This document shows positions 6,032 through 12,588 of a stretch of DNA of 14,479 nt, piece after piece. A model generated the notes under the pieces. It worked only from the letters and a program-made list of their open reading frames with translations, had not been told where the DNA came from and made no database searches. The translations under genes and the position numbers were made by a program. Each line of letters begins with the position of its first letter. Position 1 is the stretch's first letter. The stretch is taken from positions 1-14,479 of the forward strand of contig CAJMMH010000036.1 of assembly GCA_905214365.1 (NCBI GenBank), read 5' to 3'. The DNA is from an uncultured bacterium. Its GTDB lineage: Bacteria > Bacillota > Clostridia > Lachnospirales > Lachnospiraceae.

Positions 6032-7903
6032 GTGAAAACAGCGCTGCCGGAAGAAATTCTGATGAAAGTGGAAAAACCGGCCCGTTATCTCGGCAACGAG
6101 GTAAACGCGGCAAATAAGGACCGGAGCCAGGTGGAGGTATCCTTCTGCATGTGCTTCCCGGATGTTTATGAGATTGGAATGTCCCATCTGGGCATTCAGA
6201 TTCTGTACGATATGTTTAACCGGAGAGAGGACACCTTCTGCGACCGGGTATATTCTCCGTGGACCGATCTTGATCAGATTATGAGGGAGGAAAACATCGC
6301 TCTGTTTGCAGTTGAGTCCCAGGATCCGGTTCGCTCCTTTGACTTTCTCGGCATTACTATTCAGTATGAAATGTGCTATACCAATATCCTGCAGATCCTG
6401 GATCTGAGCGGCATCCCGCTGCGTGCCGAGGAGCGGACAATGGACGATCCGTTTGTCATCGGCGGCGGCCCATGTACCTATAATCCGGAACCGATTGCGC
6501 CGTTTTTTGATCTGTTTTATATGGGAGAGGGCGAGACGCAGTATGACGCGCTGTTAGAGGCGTATAAGGTATGGAAGCGTTCCGGTGAGCCGAGAACGGC
6601 ATTTCTGGAGATGGCGGCGGAGATTCCGGGTATTTATGTGCCGCAGTTTTACCGTCCATCCTACAACGAAGATGGAACCATGAAATCCTTTGATGTGATT
6701 AATTCGCATGCAAAACCGACGATTACAAAAGAGATTGTGATGGATATGACGTCCGCGGTATATCCGGAAAAGCCGCTGGTTCCTCATATCCGTGCCGTTC
6801 AGGACCGTGTCGTGCTTGAAATTCAGCGTGGCTGCATCCGCGGCTGTCGTTTCTGTCAGGCAGGTATGATTTACCGTCCGGTCCGGGAGCGGGATGTTAA
6901 CCGCCTGAAGGATCTGGCAATCCGCATGCTCGACGCAACCGGTTACGATGAGATTTCTCTGAGCTCGCTGAGTTCAAGCGACTATTCCGCGCTTCCGGAG
7001 CTGGTCAATTTCCTGATTGATGAGTGCAGAGAGCGGAAGGTCAATATTTCCCTGCCGTCACTGCGGATTGATGCGTTTTCTCTGGATGTGATGAGTAAGG
7101 TACAGGATATCAAAAAGAGCAGCCTGACCTTCGCGCCGGAGGCGGGAACGCAGAAGCAGCGAGATGTTATTAATAAAGGACTGACCGAAGAAGTGATCCT
7201 TCAGGGAGCGTCGGAAGCGTTTGAAGCAGGATGGAACCATGTCAAGCTGTATTTCATGCTTGGTCTTCCAATGGAAACAGACGAAGACCGTATGGGCATT
7301 CCGCAGCTTGCGGAGCGGATTTCGGAAGCGTATTATGAGATTCCGAAGGATAAGAGAAATGGAAAATGTCAGATTGTCATCAGTACATCATTTTTTGTTC
7401 CAAAGCCGTTTACCCCGCTGCAGTGGGCGCCGATGTACGCGCCGGCGGAGTATCTGGGCATGGCGCGCGTGGTAAATCATACATTAAAAGAGCAGAGAAA
7501 TCAGAAGAGTATCAAGTACAACTGGCATGAGGCGGATGTAACTGTTCTGGAGGGCGTATTTGCCCGCGGTGACCGCAGGGTAGCCGATGTGATTGAAGCC
7601 GCGTACCGCAAGGGAGAAATCTTCGATGCATGGACCGAGAATTTCCGCTATCAGGTCTGGCTGGACACGTTTGAAGAATGTGGTCTGTCGATTGACTTTT
7701 ATACGACCAGAACGAGGGAGCTTGATGAGTTGTTTCCATGGGATTTCATTGATACCGGCGTGACAAAAGAATTTTTTATCCGGGAATGGAAGCGGGCACA
7801 GCAGGCTGTGACCACGAAAAACTGCCGTCAGGGCTGTGCCGGATGCGGAGCAAGAAAATTTGGAGGAGGAGTCTGCTTTGAAAATACGAATGCAGTTTGC
7901 TAA
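6032..7903 (+). CDS. Radical SAM protein of the TIGR03960 type (B12-binding-like N-terminus)
   Basis: The product is 623 residues from GTG 6032. The N-terminal third resembles a B12-binding-like domain (FPDVYEIGMSHLGIQILYD, then a VIGGGPCTYNPEP segment), and the centre is a radical SAM domain with C268-x3-C272-x2-C275 in RGCIRGCRFCQAG, the 4Fe-4S and SAM site. The C-terminus has a Cys-rich patch (NCRQGCAGCGARKFGGG) that may bind a second metal centre. The reaction is not established for this family. The GTG start is chosen because the family usually begins about a dozen residues before KPARY, as here; in-frame alternatives are ATG 5960 (AAGG 6 nt upstream) and TTG 6002, which would add a very basic leader. 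The next gene overlaps by 26 nt, and this pair with RNase G is a conserved neighbourhood in Clostridia, suggesting a role in RNA or ribosome modification (inference). Confidence 0.88.
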   Translation: MKTALPEEILMKVEKPARYLGNEVNAANKDRSQVEVSFCMCFPDVYEIGMSHLGIQILYDMFNRREDTFCDRVYSPWTDLDQIMREENIALFAVESQDPVRSFDFLGITIQYEMCYTNILQILDLSGIPLRAEERTMDDPFVIGGGPCTYNPEPIAPFFDLFYMGEGETQYDALLEAYKVWKRSGEPRTAFLEMAAEIPGIYVPQFYRPSYNEDGTMKSFDVINSHAKPTITKEIVMDMTSAVYPEKPLVPHIRAVQDRVVLEIQRGCIRGCRFCQAGMIYRPVRERDVNRLKDLAIRMLDATGYDEISLSSLSSSDYSALPELVNFLIDECRERKVNISLPSLRIDAFSLDVMSKVQDIKKSSLTFAPEAGTQKQRDVINKGLTEEVILQGASEAFEAGWNHVKLYFMLGLPMETDEDRMGIPQLAERISEAYYEIPKDKRNGKCQIVISTSFFVPKPFTPLQWAPMYAPAEYLGMARVVNHTLKEQRNQKSIKYNWHEADVTVLEGVFARGDRRVADVIEAAYRKGEIFDAWTENFRYQVWLDTFEECGLSIDFYTTRTRELDELFPWDFIDTGVTKEFFIREWKRAQQAVTTKNCRQGCAGCGARKFGGGVCFENTNAVC

Positions 7904-8645
7904 ATACGGGAGAATGCTTTATATCGGGCATCTGGATGTGATGCGTTATTTTCAGAAGGCGCTTCGCCGCGCGGGAGTCAATATGATGTACTCCAAGGGC
8001 TATAGTCCGCATCCGCTGCTGTCGTTTGCCGCTCCGCTCGGCGTCGGTATCGAGAGCCAGGCAGAGTATGCGGATCTGGAGGTAACGGAAACCGCGCCGA
8101 CTGATGAAATGGTGCGCCGGATGAACGCGGTGATGGTTCCGGGCATGGAGGTGCTCGATTGGAGGCTGCTTCCGGACGATGCACAGAACGCGATGAGCAG
8201 CGTGGCGGCGGCCGACTATTGCCTGACCTTCCGCGAGGGCAAGGTACCGGAAAACACGGATGCCTGGCTTGACGGACTGGAGCAGTTTTTCGCGCGCGAA
8301 TCGGTTGTTATTGAGAAGGAAACAAAAAAAGGGAGCCGTGTACTCGACATCCGTCCGCTGATTTACGACTGGCAGATTGACCGGCAGGAGCCGGCCATTT
8401 ATCTGCAGGTCAGTACCGGAAGCGTGGACAATCTGAAGCCGGAGCTGGTTATTACGGCATATTGCAGAGAATGCGGACTGGCGGATCCGGGCCATACGCT
8501 GTTTATCAGCCGTCTGGAGACCTATACCAATACCGCGGGGGAGGGAGAGCCAAGAAACCTGATCCCGCTTGGCGCGGTCGGAGCCAGGATCGATGAGGCG
8601 CTGAAGGAAGAGCAGCCAGCTGAAGATACAGGAGCAGAAGCATGA
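7878..8645 (+). CDS. DUF2344 (TIGR03936) family protein
   Basis: This 255-residue cytoplasmic protein belongs to the DUF2344 family, which has no firmly established biochemical role; in some species it is fused to the radical SAM protein encoded just upstream. Family signatures are MQFAKYGRMLYIGHLDVMRY at the N-terminus, RRAGVNMMYSKGYSPHP and LSFAAPLGVGIES. The start is a TTG at 7878 with GGAGGAGG (7862-7869) 8 nt before it, which makes the first residues MKIRMQF as expected for the family; the frame stays open upstream but that part lies within the radical SAM gene. It overlaps its upstream neighbour by 26 nt and its downstream neighbour by 4 nt (ATGA), so all three are probably translated in a coupled way and work together. 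The C-terminal 20 residues or so are acidic and poorly conserved in appearance. Confidence 0.87.
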   Translation: MKIRMQFAKYGRMLYIGHLDVMRYFQKALRRAGVNMMYSKGYSPHPLLSFAAPLGVGIESQAEYADLEVTETAPTDEMVRRMNAVMVPGMEVLDWRLLPDDAQNAMSSVAAADYCLTFREGKVPENTDAWLDGLEQFFARESVVIEKETKKGSRVLDIRPLIYDWQIDRQEPAIYLQVSTGSVDNLKPELVITAYCRECGLADPGHTLFISRLETYTNTAGEGEPRNLIPLGAVGARIDEALKEEQPAEDTGAEA

Positions 8646-9868
8646 AAAAATGGGCCTTTTTATCCGGCAGGGAGCAGGTGATAAGCTGTCTGATCGAGGA
8701 TGGCCGGATGAAGGAATGCCGGATTGACGACAGGGAAGGCAGCTTTGTCGGGAGCATTTATACGGCACAGATTGAAAACCTGGTTCCATCAATCCAGGCG
8801 GCATTTCTGAAGATCGGGGATCGGCGCTGTTATTTTTCTATAAAGGGAAATCCGATGCCTGTCTTTACCAGACAGGCTCGGCCGGGGACATACACGGTTG
8901 GAGATGAGATTCTGGTACAGATAGAAACAGACGCGTTGAAAACCAAAGAACCGGCGGCTCGCAGTACGCTGCAGATCAGCGGCCGGTTCGGCGTTGTAAT
9001 GTATCCGGAAACTGGTGTGTATGTATCGAAGAAAATTCGGGATGAGGCGTTTGCGGGTGAGCTGAAGACGAAGCTGAAGCATCGTTATCGCGAGCAGACC
9101 GGTGTGTTGATCCGGACCAACGCGAAGGACGCGGATCGTGACGAGGTATTTGCCGAGCTTGACCGCCTGGAGAAAACGCTCCGTACCATTACGGAAACCG
9201 CGCAGTTCCGCAGCGCGGGAAGCCTGCTGTGGCAGCCGGAACCGGCGTATCTGAAAACCGTGCAGAGTTTGACCGCGGAGATTGACGAGCTTGTGACGGA
9301 CAATGAGGAACTGTACCAGGAACTGTCAGGCTGTCTGGAGCAATATCCGGCGATTGCCTCCATTCCGTGCCGCCTGTACAGCGATCCGCTGCTGTCCTTA
9401 GACGCGTGCCTGAGAATCCGCAGCCAGTTGGAAAAGGCACTGGAAAAGCAGGTCTGGCTGTCCTCCGGGGCTTATCTGGTCATTGAGCCGACTGAGGCAC
9501 TGACTGCGATCGATGTCAATACCGGAAAGGCCGGAGGAAAAAAGAAGGACATGGAAGAATTTGTCTTTCAGGTCAACCGGGAAGCGGCAAAGGAGATCAT
9601 GGCGCAGATCCGTCTGCGCAACCTTTCCGGAATCCTGATTCTTGACTTTATCAATATGAAAACCAAAGAGCATCAGGATGCGCTGATGGCGCAGCTGCGG
9701 CAGCTGGCAGCCCAGGATCCGGTCCCGGTTGCCGTCGTTGATCTGACGGCGCTTGGACTTGTCGAGCTGACGCGGAAAAAAGAGCGGGACACGTTGGAGC
9801 GGCAGTACCACGCGTGGGATTTTGCCAATTCTTCATGTGAAGCATCGGCAAAATCCGTTACTGTTTGA
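8642..9868 (+). CDS. rng: Ribonuclease E/G family protein (RNase G-like) with a repeat-derived C-terminus
   Basis: RNase E/G enzymes cleave single-stranded RNA at 5'-monophosphate-sensed sites and act in rRNA maturation and mRNA decay. The 408-residue product starts at the ATG overlapping the DUF2344 stop. An S1-like RNA-binding region spans about residues 35-120 (GSIYTAQIENLVPSIQAAFL). The DNase I-like catalytic core has AIDVNTG (D291) and ILILDFINMK (D335), matching the two metal-binding Asp of the E. coli enzymes, and family homology ends at LGLVELTRKKERDTLE. The CPxCxG zinc-link of E. coli RNase E/G is absent, which may be normal for short clostridial members. From about residue 393 to the stop, the coding sequence lies inside a dispersed palindromic repeat (9817-9888), so the final 16 residues are not family sequence. 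The original C-terminus may have been replaced or extended. Confidence 0.9.
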   Translation: MKKWAFLSGREQVISCLIEDGRMKECRIDDREGSFVGSIYTAQIENLVPSIQAAFLKIGDRRCYFSIKGNPMPVFTRQARPGTYTVGDEILVQIETDALKTKEPAARSTLQISGRFGVVMYPETGVYVSKKIRDEAFAGELKTKLKHRYREQTGVLIRTNAKDADRDEVFAELDRLEKTLRTITETAQFRSAGSLLWQPEPAYLKTVQSLTAEIDELVTDNEELYQELSGCLEQYPAIASIPCRLYSDPLLSLDACLRIRSQLEKALEKQVWLSSGAYLVIEPTEALTAIDVNTGKAGGKKKDMEEFVFQVNREAAKEIMAQIRLRNLSGILILDFINMKTKEHQDALMAQLRQLAAQDPVPVAVVDLTALGLVELTRKKERDTLERQYHAWDFANSSCEASAKSVTV

Positions 9869-9888
9869 GCGCAGCGTGAACAGTAACG
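9817..9888 (+). repeat. Composite palindromic repeat, copy 1 (two adjacent hairpins)
   Basis: GGATTTTGCC (9817-9826) pairs perfectly with GGCAAAATCC (9847-9856), with an inner CTTCATGTGAAG. Directly adjoining it, CGTTACTGTT (9856-9865) pairs perfectly with AACAGTAACG (9879-9888) around a 13-nt loop. Bases 9822-9888 match the reverse complement of 14413-14479 at 60 of 67 positions. The repeat covers the last codons and stop of the RNase G gene. An AT-rich stretch follows, so the second hairpin may also act as a terminator for the upstream operon. The two-copy match makes this a dispersed REP- or MITE-like element rather than a one-off terminator; its genome copy number is unknown from the window. 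Confidence 0.88.
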
Positions 9889-9926
9889 TTGGTCTATTAT
9901 TTATCTTTCTTTTTAAAAAAAAAACA

Positions 9927-9955
9927 TTGACAGGAAAGAAAAAGCATGCTATATT
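9927..9955 (+). promoter_or_regulatory. Strong promoter of the rplU operon
   Basis: TTGACA (9927-9932) is followed after 17 nt by TATATT (9950-9955); TATTAT at 9952 is an overlapping alternative. Immediately upstream is an AT-rich stretch with a ten-A run (9915-9924) that resembles an UP element, as expected for a ribosomal protein operon. Transcription should start near 9962. Confidence 0.85.
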
Positions 9956-9962
9956 ATACGAG

Positions 9963-10043
9963 TGTGCCGCTCAACGAGGTATGAAGCGCTGAAACGGTTC
10001 GTTTGGACTGGTTCAGTCACCAAAATTGGCGAGTAATGATAAT
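9963..10043 (+). ncRNA. L21-type ribosomal protein leader RNA
   Basis: Between the promoter and the rplU SD lies a leader of about 90 nt containing three tandem small hairpins: AAACG 9992-9996 with CGTTT 10000-10004 (loop GTT), GACTG 10006-10010 with CAGTC 10014-10018 (loop GTT), and CCAA 10020-10023 with TTGG 10026-10029. Position and general look fit the L21 leader known upstream of rplU in Firmicutes, thought to mediate autoregulation by ribosomal protein binding. The assignment comes from memory of that family and context; a covariance search would decide it. Confidence 0.65.
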
Positions 10044-10056
10044 AGGAGGTGCTATG

Positions 10057-10365
10057 ATGTACGCAATTATTGCAACTGGCGGTAAGCAGTACAAGGTAGC
10101 CGAGGGCGATATCATTCGTGTTGAAAAGCTGGGAGTAGAAGCTGGAGCAACCTACAACTTTGATCAGGTATTGGTTGTAAACAATGGAGAGATGAAGGTT
10201 GGTACCCCGACTGTTGCCGGAGCAACTGTAACTGCAACGGTAATCGGTGATGGCCGTGCTAAGAAGGTCATTGTTTACAAGTACAAGAGAAAGACCGGCT
10301 ACCATAAGAAGAATGGTCACAGACAGTCTTATACCGAGTTAAAGATTGAGAAGATCAACGCATAA
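10057..10365 (+). CDS. rplU: 50S ribosomal protein L21
   Basis: L21 binds 23S rRNA in the large subunit. The 102-residue product has the canonical MYAIIATGGKQYKV start, FDQVLVV in the middle, and the basic C-terminal signature VYKYKRKTGYHKKNGHRQ. Two ATGs are adjacent (10054 and 10057); the second is chosen because AGGAGG (10044-10049) is then 7 nt upstream and the protein starts like its relatives. It is the first gene after the strong promoter and leader, with prp 5 nt downstream, in the common Firmicute order rplU-prp-rpmA. Confidence 0.97.
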   Translation: MYAIIATGGKQYKVAEGDIIRVEKLGVEAGATYNFDQVLVVNNGEMKVGTPTVAGATVTATVIGDGRAKKVIVYKYKRKTGYHKKNGHRQSYTELKIEKINA

Positions 10366-10370
10366 TTCTT

Positions 10371-10697
10371 ATGATTCAGGTTACTGTTTTCCGGGATTCT
10401 GATCAGTCTTACCGCGGATATACGGTAAGCGGACATGCCGGGTATGATGAGGCCGGCAGAGATATTATCTGTGCCTGTGTCTCAGTTCTGACACAGAATA
10501 CCGCCAACTCAATCGAGCGCTTTACGGATGATTCCATCCGCGGCGAGATGGGGGAGGAAGGGTATCTGAAGGTAGAGTTTCCGGATGGGATCAGTGCGGA
10601 ATCCAAACTGCTGATGGATTCCATGATTTCCGGTCTGACCGATATCGTGGAAGCATATGGCAAACAATATCTAAAGATCCGATTTAAGGAGGTGTAG
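10371..10697 (+). CDS. prp: Prp, ribosomal-processing cysteine protease
   Basis: Prp removes the N-terminal extension of ribosomal protein L27 in Firmicutes and related bacteria, a step needed for ribosome function. The product is 108 residues. The catalytic pair is visible as H22 in SGHAGYDEAG and C34 in DIICACVSVL, at the same residue numbers as I recall for the S. aureus enzyme. The gene sits between its substrate gene rpmA and rplU, the standard arrangement. No clear SD precedes the ATG, which lies 5 nt after the rplU stop, so translation is probably coupled to L21. The end of the gene overlaps the SD of rpmA. Confidence 0.95.
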   Translation: MIQVTVFRDSDQSYRGYTVSGHAGYDEAGRDIICACVSVLTQNTANSIERFTDDSIRGEMGEEGYLKVEFPDGISAESKLLMDSMISGLTDIVEAYGKQYLKIRFKEV

Positions 10698-10700
10698 GTC

Positions 10701-10985
10701 ATGTTCAAGTTAAATCTTCAGTTATTTGCACATAAAAAGGGAGTTGGTTCTACAAAGAACGGCCGTGACTCTGAGTCCAAGAGACTTGGTGCGAAGAGAG
10801 CAGACGGACAGTTTGTACTGGCAGGAAACATCCTGTACAGACAGCGTGGAACTCATATTCATCCTGGTGTAAACGTAGGAATCGGCGGAGATGACACTCT
10901 GTTCGCTAAGGTTGACGGAGTTGTTCGTTTCGAGAGAAAGGGCAGAGACAAGAAGCAGGTTTCTGTTTATCCGACAGCTGAATAA
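10701..10985 (+). CDS. rpmA: 50S ribosomal protein L27 with Prp-cleaved N-terminal extension
   Basis: L27 reaches towards the peptidyl transferase centre with its N-terminus. The 94-residue precursor begins MFKLNLQLFAHKKGVG; in Firmicutes Prp cuts after the Phe of LQLF, exposing AHKKG as the mature N-terminus. The remainder (DSESKRLGAKRADGQ, GNILYRQRGTHIHPG and GGDDTLFAKVDG) is typical L27. The SD AAGGAGGTG (10686-10694) lies inside the last codons and stop of prp, 6-8 nt before the ATG, tying expression of protease and substrate together. Confidence 0.97.
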   Translation: MFKLNLQLFAHKKGVGSTKNGRDSESKRLGAKRADGQFVLAGNILYRQRGTHIHPGVNVGIGGDDTLFAKVDGVVRFERKGRDKKQVSVYPTAE

Positions 10986-10999
10986 TTTGAGAAATGTTG

Positions 11000-11028
11000 A
11001 GGCCGCTGCGTAAGCAACGGCCTTCTTT
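11000..11028 (+). terminator. Hairpin terminator or attenuator after rpmA
   Basis: An A-GGCCG arm (11000-11005) pairs with CGGCC-T (11018-11023) and continues, after one C-A mismatch, into TGC/GCA around a GTAA loop. TTCTTT follows. The T-tract is modest, so read-through into obg is possible and would make this an attenuator separating ribosomal protein from obg output. No promoter was recognised between it and obg. Confidence 0.65.
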
Positions 11029-11039
11029 CATAAACAGAT

Positions 11040-11067
11040 ACTCCCGGAATCTCTTATGCGGCTGATT
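11040..11067 (+). repeat. Short repeat fragment shared with the flotillin upstream region
   Basis: ACTCCCGGAATCTCTTAT (11040-11057) matches 14144-14161 at 17 of 18 positions. The next ten bases, GCGGCTGATT (11058-11067), match 14174-14183 exactly, with 12 extra bases at the distal copy. This looks like a relic of a dispersed element, lying in the untranslated region ahead of obg. Confidence 0.6.
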
Positions 11068-11121
11068 CAGGCGCGGCAAAATTCAGAGAGTACAGAAACA
11101 GGAAAGGCGAAAGAAGACACC

Positions 11122-12411
11122 ATGTTTATTGATAGTGCGAAAATATTTATTAAGTCCGGTAAGGGCGGTGACGGGCATGTCAGCTTCCGCCGGGAACTTT
11201 ATGTTGCGGCAGGAGGACCGGATGGCGGAGACGGCGGCCGCGGCGGTGATATCATCTTTGAAGTTGATAAGGGATTAAATACGCTGAATGACTTCCGCCA
11301 TATCCGTAAATACGTTGCGCAGCCGGGCGAAGAGGGCGGAAAACGCCGCTGTCATGGAGCGGACGGGAAGGATCTGGTCATCAAGGTGCCGGAGGGAACT
11401 ATCATCCGCGATGATGAAACCGGCAAGGTAATCACTGATATGTCTGGCGACAACATGCGAGAGGTTGTGTTAAAGGGCGGCCGCGGTGGCATCGGAAACA
11501 TGCACTTTGCAACGGCAACGATGCAGGTTCCGCAGTACGCGAAGCCGGGACAGCCGGGCATCGAGCAGTGGGTGCGCCTGGAGCTGAAGGTAATCGCGGA
11601 TGTCGGCCTGGTCGGTTATCCGAATGTCGGAAAGTCTACGATCCTGTCTATGATTTCCAACGCGAAGCCGAAGATTGCCAATTACCACTTCACAACGATC
11701 GATCCGAACATCGGAATCGTAGATCTGCCAGGAATCAATGGATTTGCCGTAGCGGATATTCCGGGAATTATCGAAGGCGCTTCCGAGGGTGCGGGACTTG
11801 GATTCCAGTTTTTGAAGCATATTGAGCGTACAAAGGTGCTGATCCACGTGGTAGACGCGGCATCCACCGAGGGAAGGGATCCGATCGAGGATATTGAGAC
11901 CATCAACGCGGAAATCAGCCGCTACAATCCGGATGTGCTGAAGCGTCCGTGGGTGATCGCAGCCAACAAGACGGATGCAATTGTCTTAGAAGAGGGTCAG
12001 GAAGATCCGGTTGAACGTCTGCGCCGCCGCTATGAGCCGCAGGGCGTAAAGGTCTTTGCCGTTTCCGCAGCAAGCAATCAGGGCCTGCGCGAGCTTCTGT
12101 ACGAGGTTAGCCGCATCCTGTCCAAGCTTGATCCGGCTCCGGTAGTCTTTGAACGTGAATATATTCCGCAGATTGACGCAGGAAGCACACTTCCGTACAC
12201 CGTAACCCATGAAGCAGACCATGTATTCCGGGTAGAAGGTCCGCGTATTGAAAAGATGCTCGGCTATACAAATCTGGATTCCGAGAAGGGCTTCCTGTTC
12301 TTCCAGAAATTCCTCAAAGAGAGCGGCATCCTGAAGGATCTAGAAGAGGCTGGAATCGAAGAAGGCGATACTGTACGGATGTATGGCCATGCGTTTGACT
12401 ATTATAAGTAA
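11122..12411 (+). CDS. obg: Obg/CgtA GTPase
   Basis: Obg is an essential GTPase that associates with the large ribosomal subunit and links ribosome assembly to stress and growth state. From ATG 11122 the product is 429 residues, the usual size for Obg with a C-terminal extension. Domain order: glycine-rich Obg fold (about 1-158; GGPDGGDGGRGGDI), G domain with G1 GYPNVGKST (165-173), FTTIDPNIG, G3 DIPGIIEGASEGAGLG, G4 NKTD and an SAAS G5 element, then an OCT domain over about the last 80 residues. The frame is open to 11056, but MFIDSAKIFIKSGKGGDGH at 11122 is the conserved start; the SD there is weak. It closes the rplU-prp-rpmA-obg cluster, as in many Firmicutes, and a strong terminator follows. 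Confidence 0.96.
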   Translation: MFIDSAKIFIKSGKGGDGHVSFRRELYVAAGGPDGGDGGRGGDIIFEVDKGLNTLNDFRHIRKYVAQPGEEGGKRRCHGADGKDLVIKVPEGTIIRDDETGKVITDMSGDNMREVVLKGGRGGIGNMHFATATMQVPQYAKPGQPGIEQWVRLELKVIADVGLVGYPNVGKSTILSMISNAKPKIANYHFTTIDPNIGIVDLPGINGFAVADIPGIIEGASEGAGLGFQFLKHIERTKVLIHVVDAASTEGRDPIEDIETINAEISRYNPDVLKRPWVIAANKTDAIVLEEGQEDPVERLRRRYEPQGVKVFAVSAASNQGLRELLYEVSRILSKLDPAPVVFEREYIPQIDAGSTLPYTVTHEADHVFRVEGPRIEKMLGYTNLDSEKGFLFFQKFLKESGILKDLEEAGIEEGDTVRMYGHAFDYYK

Positions 12412-12499
12412 TATAGTTCAAACACGCCCTGGCTGTGATTTGCGGCAGAATGTGCATGATCTAAGGATATTCGCAATCCGCTTCGCTACTTGCTCATAA

Positions 12500-12540
12500 C
12501 AAAACGCCATCCCGATTTTCAAAATCAGGATGGCGTTTTG
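12500..12540. terminator. Bidirectional rho-independent terminator between obg and the flotillin
   Basis: CAAAACGCCATCC (12500-12512) pairs perfectly with GGATGGCGTTTTG (12528-12540), with a further GATTTT/AAAATC above a one-base mismatch. The A-rich 5' arm and T-rich 3' arm make it work in both directions, fitting the convergent genes obg (plus) and flotillin (minus). The flanks 12412-12499 and 12541-12588 hold no gene I can support. Confidence 0.92.
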
Positions 12541-12588
12541 TTGTGTTCTTATTTCTATGTCGCGTTTCGCATGCATTGACGCTTTGTA

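Noticed and set aside
7776..8804. Antisense frame of 342 codons opposite the DUF2344 gene
   Set aside because: It spans parts of three well-supported plus-strand genes, and its composition (Arg, His, Ser, Pro-rich) is that of a shadow frame.
11056..11121. N-terminal extension of Obg by 22 residues
   Set aside because: The conserved protein start is the MFIDSAKIF at 11122. The extension has no family sequence and overlaps the repeat fragment at 11040-11067.
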